Assembly: GCA_964367945.1 (NCBI GenBank)
Contig: CAYIZZ010000002.1
Location: 1-54,952 of the forward strand
Length of the DNA stretch: 54,952 nucleotides
Direction of reading: 5' to 3'
Source: JAAYCI01 sp964367945
GTDB taxonomy: Bacteria; Bacillota; Clostridia; Oscillospirales; Ruminococcaceae
The notes under the pieces are model-generated. The model was not told the DNA's origin. It saw nothing but the letters and a program-made list of their open reading frames with translations, and did not search any database. Positions 7,352 to 16,568 of the stretch are shown in pieces; within the stretch, counting starts at the first letter, position 1, and every line of letters begins with the position of its first letter. The translations under genes were made by a program, and so were the position numbers.

Positions 7352-10300
7352 CTATGATTTTATCCCTTCTTTTGCCTTTTTATAAAGTGCTTCAAAATCA
7401 GAGCCATCTTCGGGATAAAGAGCTATTCCTACGTTTGCAGAAAGCGGTAATGTTATTCCGTCTTTTTCTATTTGTTTAGATAGCTTTTCACACAGTTCAG
7501 CTGTTTTATTTTGTACGAAATCGTTTGTTCTATGGCTATTAATAAACACATAGAATTCATTTCTACCTTTTCTGCCTATTATATCAGAGCTTCTGAATGT
7601 GCTGCGCATAACGCTTCCTACATCCTTTAAGCAATCTTTTGCAACCTCTTTCCCGAATGTATCACCTATCTTGTCAAAATTTTCAAGATTGATTATGAAA
7701 AACATACCATTATTAATATCTGAATCAACTACACGCAAGTAATTTCGAATATACCGCTGAGTTGCACTCTTATTGTAAACACTTTCATCAGGATCTGCCT
7801 CTGACTTTGTTTTCAAGATATCCATCTCAAGTTTATGCCCGAAAACTTCAGACATCTTGCCCACAACTCTGCGATTTTGCCTTACTTCATCATAAATCAC
7901 CCTGCATGTATATATGTACCATATAGGATCACCATTTGGCAAAATAGCACAAAATTCACCTTCGCTTTTATGTGGCGTCGATGTAATATTTTTCAGCACT
8001 TCTACACTCTGTGGAAACATTTCCTTGCCTAATTCCGAATCGGTGAAATCCTCAATAATGTCCGGAATATCAAACCTCTGCGCAAAATTCTTAGAGAACC
8101 GCATGGTTTTTGTTTCTATATCAAAGTCATAAAACGCACTATTGGTAAGCGCGGATATATGGGCAACAAAATCCCTTTCATTTTGCAGGTCTCTGTCCGC
8201 CCTAGAATAATCAGTGATGTCAATAACCGAGGCATATAGCCGTGTCTGCCCGTTTTCGTTTACCGCCAGCTTTCCGTTCAGCCTATATGCATGGTTTGCA
8301 CCGGATTTTATGGTAAACTTATTAGTGAACTCTACATATGCATTAGGATCCGCTTGAATTGTGCGCTTCAAATATTCTAAAATTTCCGCTTTATTTTCAG
8401 TATCCATGATATTGATGCCACGATTTTTAAAAATATCTCTCACTTCTTCTCTTGTGTAGCCTATCATTTCAAAATAATAATCATTTGCCTCAAGCAACGT
8501 GAAATATTCGTCAACTTTTGCCACAATGATACCACTTGGAACAAATGAGCTTGCGTACTTTATATCATTAATTTGTTGAATAATAGGCAAGCCCAACACA
8601 TCACTCGATGAATTTTCAGTTATCATCGTGCGATATTTTTCTTCAAACTCCGCTGCCGGTATAGGTTTATCGTAAAAATAACCTTGCACAGCATCACAGT
8701 TCATCGATTTCAAAAGCTCGACTTGTTCGGCGGTTTCTATGCCCTCTGCAACAACATACATCCCAAGGTTGTGAGACATTTTCACAATACTATCGATAAG
8801 CAAATCGTCTCGCCTTGCGTTTTTACCACCGACAAAGAAACTTCTATCCATTTTAAGTGTATCTACTTGAATATTTTTAAGCATGCCAAGGGACGAATAA
8901 CCCGCACCAAAATCGTCAATGGAAATCCTGAATCCATTTTTACGCAAATCAACAAACAATTGCTCTATAGTGCTTTCATTTGCTATTGTAGTGGATTCTG
9001 TTAGCTCAATTTCAATACATTCGTGTGGAATATTATATTTATCCACCGTAGAAATAAGACCATCGACAAAATATGGATTTTCCAAATTAAGGCGTGAGCA
9101 GTTGACCGATATAGTCATCTCGCCTATTCCTTCGTCTATCCAGCGTCTAAGCATTATGCACACATGTTCTAATATATATCGATCAAGCTCTACTATAAAT
9201 CCGTTGCGTTCAAACAATGGTACAAAGTCATTCGGGAATATCATTCCTCCGTCTGATTCAATCCAACGTACCAGAGCCTCCGCCCCGGCCAGTTTGTCAT
9301 CACTTGTTCTGAATTTAGGCTGCAGGAAAACTTTAAATTCTTCATTGGCAAGTGCCGCTCTCATCTTGTGTGTGATATCAGCTTCAACCTTCACTTGGTT
9401 TTTCAATGTGTCGTCATAATCACAAAGCAGCTCGCCTTTTGTCACTTTTGCTTTTGTATGTGCAAGGTTCACCTTTGCCATAATATCATCAAAATTAGTT
9501 TCACCTGCTTCAATGTGATATCTACCAATCTTGAATGTGCCACCATAATCGACAAGCTCCGGAATAACTGTGTCGTAATGTTCTGCAACCGCCACCGCAA
9601 AAAAGCTCATATCTTCAAAGAAATGACGGCCTGCAAACATAACAAACTTATCACTGCCAATTCTTGCTGTAACTAAACTAGGCTCATTAAAGCTATCAGA
9701 TAACGATTTCACCGCTTTTAAAACACGGTCACCCATATCATATCCAAACATCTCGTTTATTGCTTTAAAATTTTCAATATCTACTACAATTATCGAGTAT
9801 TTTTCTTTTTTGTTATTTTCTAAAACAGTGGTTATATCCAATTTCAGCTTTGCCATGTTTGCAAGTTCAGTCAAAGGATCGTAATATGCCACTTTATGCA
9901 TGCGTTTATTGGCCCGTGATTGCGTAATCGCCACATAAATCACAAGTGCAATAATCGTCCAGTAAATAATGATACCAATCACTTCAAAGTTATCAGTTGC
10001 AAAGATAATCTCGCTGCTCAGCGATTCCACATTGACATTCATGGCAAGAGCGATATTCGTCCACTCTATAGGATAATACACCATTACTTTCGGTGTACCA
10101 TGATATTCGTAATAAAAGCTACCACTTTGATGATTTTCAAGATCTTTTTGCGTTTTAATAACGTTGTCGATACCCATTTCTATTACATCATCTTCCGGAA
10201 TGACTGTGGAACCAATATGATTTTCACTTGTTGAAAACATCATATTTAAATTATTGTCAACAAAAAACACATCGCCTTCATAATCTTTGTTGTTCAATAT

Positions 10301-10834
10301 TAATTCAAAGAAATTGTCCACAGGAACATCACATATAAGCACGGCTGTTATTTTGTCATCTTCTATAACAGGAACCGCTAAGTTGAAAACAACTTCTGAT
10401 GTTTCTGATGATATATACGGATCTTCTATTTGAAATTCATTTTCTAAAGCATTAAGAAAAGACTGATTTTCAGAAAAATCGTGATACTCATTGTCTTTAG
10501 AAACCCCGTTTCCCTCAAGATCTATATAATATAAATTGTCAAATTCCCTAACTTGCGATTGCGTGCTAAAATACTCTACTACATTTTCCGAATCAACATT
10601 ATTTTCAGCAATAACCTCTGCAAAAATCGATAGTTTACTATTTGCCTCTTCCAAAGCATTTTCCAGCAAAACTTGATACTGTAAACCTATTTGTTCCATC
10701 TCATCAATAGTAGACTCAATTACTGCATCATCGGAAATAATGCCTGTCCATGTTATCAAGGCTCCGATAAATACAATAACTAGTATAACTACTATTGTTA
10801 TCATATTTTTTGAGATGAAACTTTTAGTTTTCAT
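7352..10834 (-). CDS. Membrane cyclic-di-GMP protein: dCache-GGDEF*-EAL-PAS-PAS-GGDEF*
   Basis: About 1160 residues, numbered here from the ATG at 10834, which follows GGGG at nine bases; an earlier ATG at 10882 lacks a ribosome site. Order: membrane segment 11-31, extracytoplasmic Cache-like sensor to ~285, membrane segment 286-304, GGDEF-like domain 317-470, EAL domain 505-735, PAS-like domains ~762-874 and ~889-1000, and a second GGDEF-like domain 1015-1160. The first GGDEF site reads GSDKF (393-397) and the second GRNEF (1090-1094), so neither should make cyclic-di-GMP. The EAL domain keeps E519, N578, E610, D640/D641, K661, E697 and Q717, predicting an active phosphodiesterase. It is most likely a ligand-controlled hydrolase, relevant to the motility genes in this window. 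No clear terminator is seen before 7221. Confidence 0.88.
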   Translation of the reverse strand: MKTKSFISKNMITIVVILVIVFIGALITWTGIISDDAVIESTIDEMEQIGLQYQVLLENALEEANSKLSIFAEVIAENNVDSENVVEYFSTQSQVREFDNLYYIDLEGNGVSKDNEYHDFSENQSFLNALENEFQIEDPYISSETSEVVFNLAVPVIEDDKITAVLICDVPVDNFFELILNNKDYEGDVFFVDNNLNMMFSTSENHIGSTVIPEDDVIEMGIDNVIKTQKDLENHQSGSFYYEYHGTPKVMVYYPIEWTNIALAMNVNVESLSSEIIFATDNFEVIGIIIYWTIIALVIYVAITQSRANKRMHKVAYYDPLTELANMAKLKLDITTVLENNKKEKYSIIVVDIENFKAINEMFGYDMGDRVLKAVKSLSDSFNEPSLVTARIGSDKFVMFAGRHFFEDMSFFAVAVAEHYDTVIPELVDYGGTFKIGRYHIEAGETNFDDIMAKVNLAHTKAKVTKGELLCDYDDTLKNQVKVEADITHKMRAALANEEFKVFLQPKFRTSDDKLAGAEALVRWIESDGGMIFPNDFVPLFERNGFIVELDRYILEHVCIMLRRWIDEGIGEMTISVNCSRLNLENPYFVDGLISTVDKYNIPHECIEIELTESTTIANESTIEQLFVDLRKNGFRISIDDFGAGYSSLGMLKNIQVDTLKMDRSFFVGGKNARRDDLLIDSIVKMSHNLGMYVVAEGIETAEQVELLKSMNCDAVQGYFYDKPIPAAEFEEKYRTMITENSSSDVLGLPIIQQINDIKYASSFVPSGIIVAKVDEYFTLLEANDYYFEMIGYTREEVRDIFKNRGINIMDTENKAEILEYLKRTIQADPNAYVEFTNKFTIKSGANHAYRLNGKLAVNENGQTRLYASVIDITDYSRADRDLQNERDFVAHISALTNSAFYDFDIETKTMRFSKNFAQRFDIPDIIEDFTDSELGKEMFPQSVEVLKNITSTPHKSEGEFCAILPNGDPIWYIYTCRVIYDEVRQNRRVVGKMSEVFGHKLEMDILKTKSEADPDESVYNKSATQRYIRNYLRVVDSDINNGMFFIINLENFDKIGDTFGKEVAKDCLKDVGSVMRSTFRSSDIIGRKGRNEFYVFINSHRTNDFVQNKTAELCEKLSKQIEKDGITLPLSANVGIALYPEDGSDFEALYKKAKEGIKS

Positions 10835-11124
10835 ATACATTATCCCCAATGGCTTATACCGATCAAGCACATTCTTATCCATAATAAATACATAGTCATT
10901 ATACTCTGAAAACCCCCATAAATCAACATTATTACAGAAAAAACAAGTGATTTCAACATTGGAATTCTCATTATTTGTACCATAAGTTTATAAAAAGAAA
11001 ATATGTTCATTATTGCAGTATAATATGTGCACAATAATAACTACTATTGGCATCATGCTTTATTTTCAAACAAGAAAAATGTATAATAAAAATACTATTG
11101 TTGCGAAATGTTACGAGGTGTGTT

Positions 11125-11406
11125 ATGGATACAAAAATCTGCTTTGTGGCAACTATCTTCCAAGGTAGCGGGGGCGGTGCTTTTGTGCCAATACCATTTG
11201 ACATAAAAGAAAGATTTGGCAAAGGCCGCCTAAAAGTAAACGCTACTTTTGATGGTGAGCCATACACCGGAAGCATTGTCAATATGGGTTTCAAAAATAA
11301 AGACGGGTCTGTGTGTTATATCCTGGGTATTTTAAAAGCAATACGAAAGAAAATAGGCAAAGATGTCGGTGACAATGTCGACGTTGAAGTTGAAATAATA
11401 CACTAA
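11125..11406 (+). CDS. DUF1905 domain protein
   Basis: A 93-residue protein resembling DUF1905 in full: FxATIFQGSGGGAFVPIP, then IKERFGKGRLKVNATFDGEP and GDNVDVEVE near the end. The family is a small beta-rich domain of unknown role, often near or fused to bacteriocin-protection-type YdeI/OmpD proteins. The frame is open upstream, but the ATG at 11125 has GAGGTG six bases before it and begins the conserved region. A possible -10 (TATAAT, 11082-11087) lies upstream without a good -35. It heads a rightward run of five small genes. Confidence 0.82.
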   Translation: MDTKICFVATIFQGSGGGAFVPIPFDIKERFGKGRLKVNATFDGEPYTGSIVNMGFKNKDGSVCYILGILKAIRKKIGKDVGDNVDVEVEIIH

Positions 11407-11423
11407 AAAGGAAGATTCACCGC

Positions 11424-12059
11424 ATGGCATATGATTTTAAAAAAGAATTCAAAGAGCTTTATGGCGCAAAAAGCAATCCTTTTATAATAAATGTTCCTGC
11501 GCTAAATTACCTTGCAGTGTGTGGTAAAGGCAACCCAAATGATGCAGACGGGGAATATAAAAACGCAGTGGAACTACTTTACGGTGTGGCATACACCCTG
11601 AAAATGAGCTATAAAACCGACTATAAAATCAATGGTTTTTTTGAGTATGTGGTGCCACCGCTTGAAGGATTTTGGTGGCACGATGGAATCAAGGGCGTAG
11701 ACTATAAAAAGAAAGACGAGTTTCAATGGATTTCACTTATAAGACTCCCTGATTTCATTTCAGAGTCTGATGTCATTTGGGCAAAAGAAACAGCAACCAA
11801 AAAGAAGAAATCTGATTTTTCAAAGCTTAAATTTTTCACGTATGACGAAGGCCTTTGTGTGCAGTGTCTACATGTTGGTCCTTACGACGACGAGCCTGTG
11901 AGCACAGCAAAAATGGAAGAGTATGCAAACCAAAATGGATATTCGATAGACCTATCCAAAAAACGACATCATCACGAAATATATTTGAATGACCCAAGAA
12001 AAACCGACCCTCGTAAGCTAAAAACCATTATTCGCCACCCAATAAAGAAATCCCTATAG
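11424..12059 (+). CDS. GyrI-like small-molecule-binding domain protein
   Basis: A 211-residue protein of the stand-alone GyrI-like type. Visible family features are the N-terminal FKKEFKELY, PALNYLAVCGKGNPN, the YGVAYTLKM helix, and the C-terminal CLHVGPYDDEP followed by HHEIYLNDPRKTDP. The SHS2/GyrI fold binds diverse small molecules, as in transcriptional activators of the AraC/MerR classes; stand-alone members have no assigned function. It lies 17 bases after the DUF1905 gene with a ribosome site AAGGAAG, so the two are co-transcribed. Confidence 0.85.
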   Translation: MAYDFKKEFKELYGAKSNPFIINVPALNYLAVCGKGNPNDADGEYKNAVELLYGVAYTLKMSYKTDYKINGFFEYVVPPLEGFWWHDGIKGVDYKKKDEFQWISLIRLPDFISESDVIWAKETATKKKKSDFSKLKFFTYDEGLCVQCLHVGPYDDEPVSTAKMEEYANQNGYSIDLSKKRHHHEIYLNDPRKTDPRKLKTIIRHPIKKSL

Positions 12060-12079
12060 AACTAGGCTGGAGATAAATT

Positions 12080-12550
12080 ATGAATTATATTATAAGAAAG
12101 GCCACCTTGGCCGACAAAGCCTCCGTTCTTGCCCTTGGCAGGAAAATTGTTGATGTGTATGAGCGTACACACCTTGGCAACGAGATGGCTGATGCATATA
12201 TCAATAGCGGTGCTTGTGATAGTGATTTGAGTAAAATTTATGATAACGCAACTATTATTTTAAATGGTGATGACCTTATTGGGTTTTTATTCACTGATGA
12301 AAATGAAATCCAAGGCTTGTCGGTTGATGTGCCTTATTGGGGCAAAGGCATAGCGCAAAAACTAGTTGCATATGCTACCAAAAATCTTTTTACTGAGTAT
12401 GATGAAATAAAGCTTGAATGTTTTGTCACATCTCCACGTGCAAACAGATTTTACCAAAAAATAGGCTTTGTAAACTGTGGCATAGTCGAGGGTGATGGTG
12501 GGAACAGAGTTTTGTATAAACAAAAAATAGATAAGCTATTACTTGAATGA
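12080..12550 (+). CDS. GNAT-family N-acetyltransferase
   Basis: A 156-residue acetyltransferase of the GNAT superfamily. It shows an N-terminal IRKATLADKASVLAL strand-helix unit, a GLSVDVPYWGKGIAQKL acetyl-CoA-binding motif A (the R/Q-x-x-G-x-G/A pattern is represented by YWGKGIA), and a C-terminal SPRANRFYQKIGF motif B. The acceptor substrate is not predictable. It lies 20 bases after the GyrI-like gene, and its stop is seven bases before the broken DUF1801-like frame. Confidence 0.85.
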   Translation: MNYIIRKATLADKASVLALGRKIVDVYERTHLGNEMADAYINSGACDSDLSKIYDNATIILNGDDLIGFLFTDENEIQGLSVDVPYWGKGIAQKLVAYATKNLFTEYDEIKLECFVTSPRANRFYQKIGFVNCGIVEGDGGNRVLYKQKIDKLLLE

Positions 12551-12557
12551 GGTAGTT

Positions 12558-12923
12558 ATGCCAATAGAAACATATCTAAATATGATTGATGATAAAACAA
12601 AATCTCAAGTTTTGCCCATAATTTCCTATATAGAAGACACTTACACTCAAGCTGTTTTTGACGAGGTACATTCTGAAAGAACTCATATACCCACATGGTG
12701 ATATGATGACGCCTATGTTGCTGTTGCATGCAGAAAGACATATATTAGTGTCTATTTCAGTACCCCCATTGCGGCAAAAACAGTCGACCGGAACACAGAC
12801 ACGCCCTATGTATTTGCACGAAAAAGTTGTGTGAATATTTGTTATCGCATAAAGGAAATTCCCTACGAGGCTTTTTACAAAGGGATTGATGTGTGTTTTA
12901 ATAATATAAATGAACTAAGCTAA
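12558..12923 (+). pseudogene. DUF1801-like gene with one in-frame TGA
   Basis: From the ATG at 12558, preceded by GAGG, the frame runs 121 codons to TAA at 12921-12923, with a single in-frame TGA at codon 48 (12699-12701). The reading continues as coding-like sequence on both sides: ...SERTHIPTW, stop, YDDAYVAVACRKTYISVYF... The IPTW motif followed by a hydrophobic strand and a KxYISVYF strand matches the DUF1801/YdhG fold of small iron-chaperone-like proteins. Most likely it is a nonsense mutation (for example TGG to TGA) or a base-call error. No other frameshift is seen, so any inactivation would be recent. It sits inside the small-gene operon between two GNAT genes. Confidence 0.7.
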
Positions 12924-12954
12924 ACTTACGAAAACTCAAGAAAGAAGATACAAA

Positions 12955-13452
12955 ATGGAATTAATCAAAATAACGCTAACCGACGTAGAAAAAGCTATGT
13001 GTATCATTGACATGGCAAAAAAGCACCTAAAAGATCAAGGTATTGACCAGTGGCAAAACGGCTACCCGGACACTGCATGCATAACAAACGATGCCGAAAC
13101 CGGAAAAGGATATTTTTTAAAGGAAAACGATGATATTTACGGATATTTATGCGTGGATTTTGACGGTGAAAAGGCATATGATAGCCTGAGTGGGACATGG
13201 GCATCTGAAGATAAGTATGTCGTTATGCATCGCCTGGCAATGAATGAAAACAGCCGGGGTAAAGGTCTGGGAATCAAAGCTTTTGAACTAGTGGAAAAGC
13301 TTGCAGCATCGCATGGAATACATTATTTCAGGGTGGATACAAGTGAAGGAAACCTGAAAATGCAGCACATACTAAAGAAAAACGGTTTCGAATACAGAGG
13401 CATAATTTGGTATGACAACGGCGAAAGAATCGCCTTCGATAAGCATTTTTAA
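12955..13452 (+). CDS. GNAT-family N-acetyltransferase
   Basis: A 165-residue GNAT acetyltransferase, not closely similar to the one at 12080. It contains DQGIDQWQNGYPD near the N-terminus, a central VMHRLAMNENSRGKGLGIKA segment (the acetyl-CoA motif RGKGLG) and a C-terminal HYFRVDTSEGNLKMQHILKK segment ending in FEYRGIIWYDNG. This arrangement is common in clostridial GNATs of unknown substrate. It is the last gene of the rightward run and ends at a strong bidirectional terminator. Confidence 0.86.
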   Translation: MELIKITLTDVEKAMCIIDMAKKHLKDQGIDQWQNGYPDTACITNDAETGKGYFLKENDDIYGYLCVDFDGEKAYDSLSGTWASEDKYVVMHRLAMNENSRGKGLGIKAFELVEKLAASHGIHYFRVDTSEGNLKMQHILKKNGFEYRGIIWYDNGERIAFDKHF

Positions 13453-13454
13453 CA

Positions 13455-13487
13455 CAAAAAAATCACCCATCAGGGTGATTTTTTTAT
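13455..13487. terminator. Bidirectional intrinsic terminator
   Basis: The stem AATCACCC (13461-13468) pairs with GGGTGATT (13473-13480) across a four-base loop, with A's before and T's after. It separates the converging GNAT and asparaginase genes. Confidence 0.9.
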
Positions 13488-13500
13488 TTATCTGCGAAAA

Positions 13501-14493
13501 TTAAATTATATCAAAATAAACAGGTGTATTTAATATCTTCTTTACTTTTTCCATATCACTTGTCCTACCAAGTGCCCACATCACTTTTGTGACAATTGCC
13601 TCTGTAGACATGTTATACGCTTCAATAATTCCGTATTTTTGCTTAAGCTGATAGCCTACTTGGTATATTTCCATATCGCTACCTTCATACGGTACTTGTG
13701 TGCTCATGACAACTATTTTTCCGGCATTAATCCACTTCTCAATAGCAATGGCAAGTGCGCCATTATCACCGTTGGGAAGCCCTCCAACCCCAAAACTCTG
13801 AAAGATTAACGCTTCATAATCATCCATCACTTTTAATAGTATGTCGGCTTTCATGCCCGGAATCAGCGTCAGCAGTAGCACCCGCTCTTCCATTTTATGA
13901 TAAAATACCGGTTTTTCCTTGTATTCAATATTCGTCAAATACCGTATGATTTTATTATCACGAATGATAGCTATTTCCGGATAATCAACACTTGAAAAAG
14001 CATTGAAACTCTTCGTTCTTTCCTTTCGGCTTCTTGTTCCTAAAATAACTTTGCCGTCAAAAACAATGCTTACACCGTGGGAATCGTCAGAAGCCGCATA
14101 CAGCAGTGCATTTCCCAGGTTTCTTTTTGCGTCTGTATTATCGCTTGCAATAGACTTTTGCGAGCCTGTTATCACCACCGGCTTCATTGAAAACTGTATA
14201 AGATATGAAAGTGCCGCCGCAGTGTATGCCATAGTATCTGTACCATGTGTTATTACAAACCCATCGTAAACATCATAGTTTTCCTCCACGGCTTTTGCGA
14301 TTTCAAGCCAATGAGAGGGATTTATATTAGTGCTGTCTATATTCATCAGCTGTAGTGTTTCAATATCGCAAATTTCTTTCACGTTCGGTATACAGTCTAG
14401 AATGTTTTCTGAAGACAGTTGCGGTACCAGCCCATACTTACTTTTCACAGAGGCTATGGTACCTCCTGTTGCGATAAATAGAATTTTTTTCAT
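13501..14493 (-). CDS. ansA: Type I L-asparaginase
   Basis: A 330-residue cytoplasmic asparaginase that hydrolyses L-asparagine to aspartate and ammonia. The N-terminal nucleophile motif TGGTIAS holds Thr12, and the second active-site signature THGTDTMAYTAAALSY is intact. The absence of a signal peptide and the length of about 330 fit the type I, low-affinity housekeeping class. I start at the ATG at 14493 rather than the adjacent GTG because AAGGA lies at a suitable distance. It is 14 bases from the upstream nitroreductase gene, so the two probably share a transcript. Confidence 0.9.
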   Translation of the reverse strand: MKKILFIATGGTIASVKSKYGLVPQLSSENILDCIPNVKEICDIETLQLMNIDSTNINPSHWLEIAKAVEENYDVYDGFVITHGTDTMAYTAAALSYLIQFSMKPVVITGSQKSIASDNTDAKRNLGNALLYAASDDSHGVSIVFDGKVILGTRSRKERTKSFNAFSSVDYPEIAIIRDNKIIRYLTNIEYKEKPVFYHKMEERVLLLTLIPGMKADILLKVMDDYEALIFQSFGVGGLPNGDNGALAIAIEKWINAGKIVVMSTQVPYEGSDMEIYQVGYQLKQKYGIIEAYNMSTEAIVTKVMWALGRTSDMEKVKKILNTPVYFDII

Positions 14494-14507
14494 CACGTTT
14501 TCCTTTA

Positions 14508-15254
14508 TTATTTCTCGAAATTTTCCAGATATTTTTCAACTGATCTTGTCATTTCTTTACTAAACTCACTATTGAATTTACGCTCGCAAAAAGCTTTCAT
14601 GTATTCATTAAAATCTTTTTTTGCATCTAGTGCACTTCTTTCTTTCCGCTCGTTAAAACACTCTTTTATTTCTGCATCGCTTAAATGTGGGTAAGCGTTT
14701 TCGCCTACTATATATTTAAGGTCAAACCGCGCCGGCTTTGCTCGATTTTGTTGTTGCTGTGTAGGATATCCCAGCACCAGCATACACAAAGGTACCGTAC
14801 AATCCGGTAAATTCAATAACTTTTTATGTTCTTCGTAATTTTCTAAAATATCCCCGATATAGCAGCTTGCCAGCCCTAAGCTTTCTGCCGCTACTACCAT
14901 GTTTTGAGCCGCTATCGCCGTGTCTTGGGCCGCAAGCATCAGATCACCAACTGCAACTTTGCGAGGATTTGCACCTGCCAACTCGAAGCCTCTGTGCCAA
15001 CGAGTATGGTCTGCCACAAATATAAACACCAGCGGTGCTTTAGCTATAAACGCCTGATTATCACAAGTTTTTGAAAGTGACAGTTTCAGGTTACTGTCTG
15101 TTACATCAATTATACTATATAGTATTTGGTTTCCTGCTGTGGGCGCTTGTATCGCAGCTTCTAGCAACATTTGCTTTATTTCACTCGTTACTATATCTTC
15201 TTTAAATATTCGTACTGATTTTCTATCATGCAAGCTTTTTATTATTTCATTCAT
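14508..15254 (-). CDS. Nitroreductase-family FMN oxidoreductase
   Basis: A 248-residue nitroreductase-family protein. DRKSVRIFKED near the N-terminus and AAIQAPTAGNQ are the usual phosphate- and FMN-binding segments, and the AAESLGLASCYIGDILEN and LVLGYP motifs lie in the second half. These flavoproteins reduce nitro compounds, quinones or flavins with NAD(P)H; the natural substrate is unknown. The start is the ATG at 15254, with AGGG six bases before it. The C-terminal ~45 residues are a charged helical tail. It is co-transcribed with the asparaginase gene. Confidence 0.88.
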   Translation of the reverse strand: MNEIIKSLHDRKSVRIFKEDIVTSEIKQMLLEAAIQAPTAGNQILYSIIDVTDSNLKLSLSKTCDNQAFIAKAPLVFIFVADHTRWHRGFELAGANPRKVAVGDLMLAAQDTAIAAQNMVVAAESLGLASCYIGDILENYEEHKKLLNLPDCTVPLCMLVLGYPTQQQQNRAKPARFDLKYIVGENAYPHLSDAEIKECFNERKERSALDAKKDFNEYMKAFCERKFNSEFSKEMTRSVEKYLENFEK

Positions 15255-15415
15255 TATCATCCCTACTTCTTTTATGTTTTTATTGACTCTCCACAAGCTT
15301 TATCAGAGTGCAGATCTGTGATGTTTATATTACTACCTTTAGCCATGCGAAGACTTTGTCATTGGCCGCATATTGCGATACCAGCTGCATCTTGTCTCTT
15401 TACCAACAATCATGC

Positions 15416-15649
15416 TCATTTTGTAGGGTTATTTTTTTCAAATACTCCCCATATTGCCAGTACAATGCCAACAATTGAGATCCCGCCAAAAATGTATAGC
15501 ACAGGCATAAGTCCATACTGTGTTATGTTCCAAATTGAGGAAAACTCTCCATTAACTGTCCATTCGTTTGCCATTGAGCCAGCAAGAATAACAGCAATAC
15601 TTAATACTCCTGTTAAAAACATCATAGAACCTAATATCACTTTTTTCAT
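15416..15649 (-). CDS. Small two-segment membrane protein, unrecognised
   Basis: A 77-residue protein with two hydrophobic helices (about residues 5-25 and 48-68) joined by a short polar loop with several aromatic residues, and a positively charged tail ending in KNNPTK. The first helix could also serve as a signal anchor. A purine-rich site GAGAG precedes the ATG. I see no family signature. It stands alone, 160 bases from the nitroreductase gene. Confidence 0.6.
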   Translation of the reverse strand: MKKVILGSMMFLTGVLSIAVILAGSMANEWTVNGEFSSIWNITQYGLMPVLYIFGGISIVGIVLAIWGVFEKNNPTK

Positions 15650-15679
15650 AAATTTTCTCTCTTTCTATTATATGAAATT

Positions 15680-15837
15680 TATTCAACCACTCAAAACTTC
15701 CAACTTCGTGAATGGTTTTGTTTTGCGTATAGCATTAACTAAGCAATGCTATACAATGTTTGCTCATAATCTCCCATGATTGTAGCTTTAACTCTATATG
15801 TTAAGATTTATAGGCTTCTTTATGCTATTCAACCACT
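15680..15837. repeat. 12-bp direct repeats flanking a 10-bp hairpin
   Basis: TATTCAACCACT occurs at 15680-15691 and again at 15826-15837. Between them is a perfect hairpin: GTATAGCATT (15727-15736) with AATGCTATAC (15745-15754). No T-run follows the hairpin on either strand, so it is a poor terminator. The whole 15650-15941 stretch contains no ORF that I can support. Confidence 0.55.
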
Positions 15838-15941
15838 TATCATTACCCAATAAAGTATCTGTAATTTGATTTATTTGATCCGTACTTTGTTAATCGGTAA
15901 AGGTATTTGCAAACTACCTAAAATAGTATTTACCATTGAAA

Positions 15942-16229
15942 TTATTCTTGCAATTTAAGCAGTTCTTTCCTTACACAGCGTTCACAAATTGGAACACCAT
16001 CACCTACCTGAGAAGAAAATAACCCTCCTCGACCGGTCAAAATAATACGCCTTTCTTCCCACTCCCCACAAGAAATACAGTGTTCCATATGTTTTGGCTT
16101 ATCGATTATACCATAAACATTATCTTTAAATGCTTTTGATAGCTTTTGTAGGCAAATTTCACAATAATATGAATCATTCAAAATTGGATCATTTATACAG
16201 CAGCAATAACATTTCAGTCCATGACCCAT
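15942..16229 (-). CDS. Small Cys-rich (zinc-ribbon-like) protein
   Basis: A 95-residue protein with several paired cysteines: CYCC near the N-terminus, YYCEICLQ, HCISCGEW and PICERCVRK. Four CxxC-type knuckles suggest one or two structural zinc sites. There is no membrane segment and no recognised family. The frame opens upstream with TTG, but I prefer the ATG at 16229, which follows AGGAGG at ten bases. It is monocistronic, upstream of nothing on the same strand, and converges on nothing. Confidence 0.6.
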   Translation of the reverse strand: MGHGLKCYCCCINDPILNDSYYCEICLQKLSKAFKDNVYGIIDKPKHMEHCISCGEWEERRIILTGRGGLFSSQVGDGVPICERCVRKELLKLQE

Positions 16230-16311
16230 TCCTACTTGTCCTCCTAATTTGTTTATCAATCTATAAGATTATATAAATACTATACACCTACAATTATACT
16301 ACAAACAACAT

Positions 16312-16338
16312 AAAAGCACACCCATCGGGTGTGCTTTT
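16312..16338 (-). terminator. Terminator downstream of tRNA-Ser
   Basis: A perfect 12-bp stem (AAAAGCACACCC with GGGTGTGCTTTT) has a three-base loop. Read leftward it ends in four T's, four bases beyond the tRNA 3' end. Confidence 0.85.
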
Positions 16339-16342
16339 ATGT

Positions 16343-16433
16343 TGGCGGAGAAGGAGGGATTTGAACCCTCGCGACGCTTTCACGCCCTACTCCCTTAGCA
16401 GGGGAGCCTCTTCGACCTCTTGAGTACTTCTCC
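16343..16433 (-). tRNA. tRNA-Ser (GCT anticodon)
   Basis: A 91-base type II tRNA with a long variable arm. The acceptor stem GGAGAAG/CTTCTCC pairs 16427-16433 with 16347-16353. The discriminator is G, and CCA is encoded at 16345-16343. The anticodon stem CTCCC/GGGAG encloses CTGCTAA, giving GCT (AGC/AGU codons). The T-arm has GTTCAAATC. Confidence 0.95.
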
Positions 16434-16568
16434 GTGTCGAAAATCTTGTATCTATATTTGCTTGTAAACGCTGATAGTTATTATACAAGATTCTTGCGAA
16501 AAAATCAATGCCTAATTTTAGATTATTTTATTTTTAAAAAATTTATTTAAAAAAATTATATAAAATTA

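Noticed and set aside
12699..12701. In-frame TGA as a selenocysteine codon
   Set aside because: It follows a Trp codon in a family not known to use selenocysteine, and no convincing downstream selenocysteine-insertion hairpin was seen.
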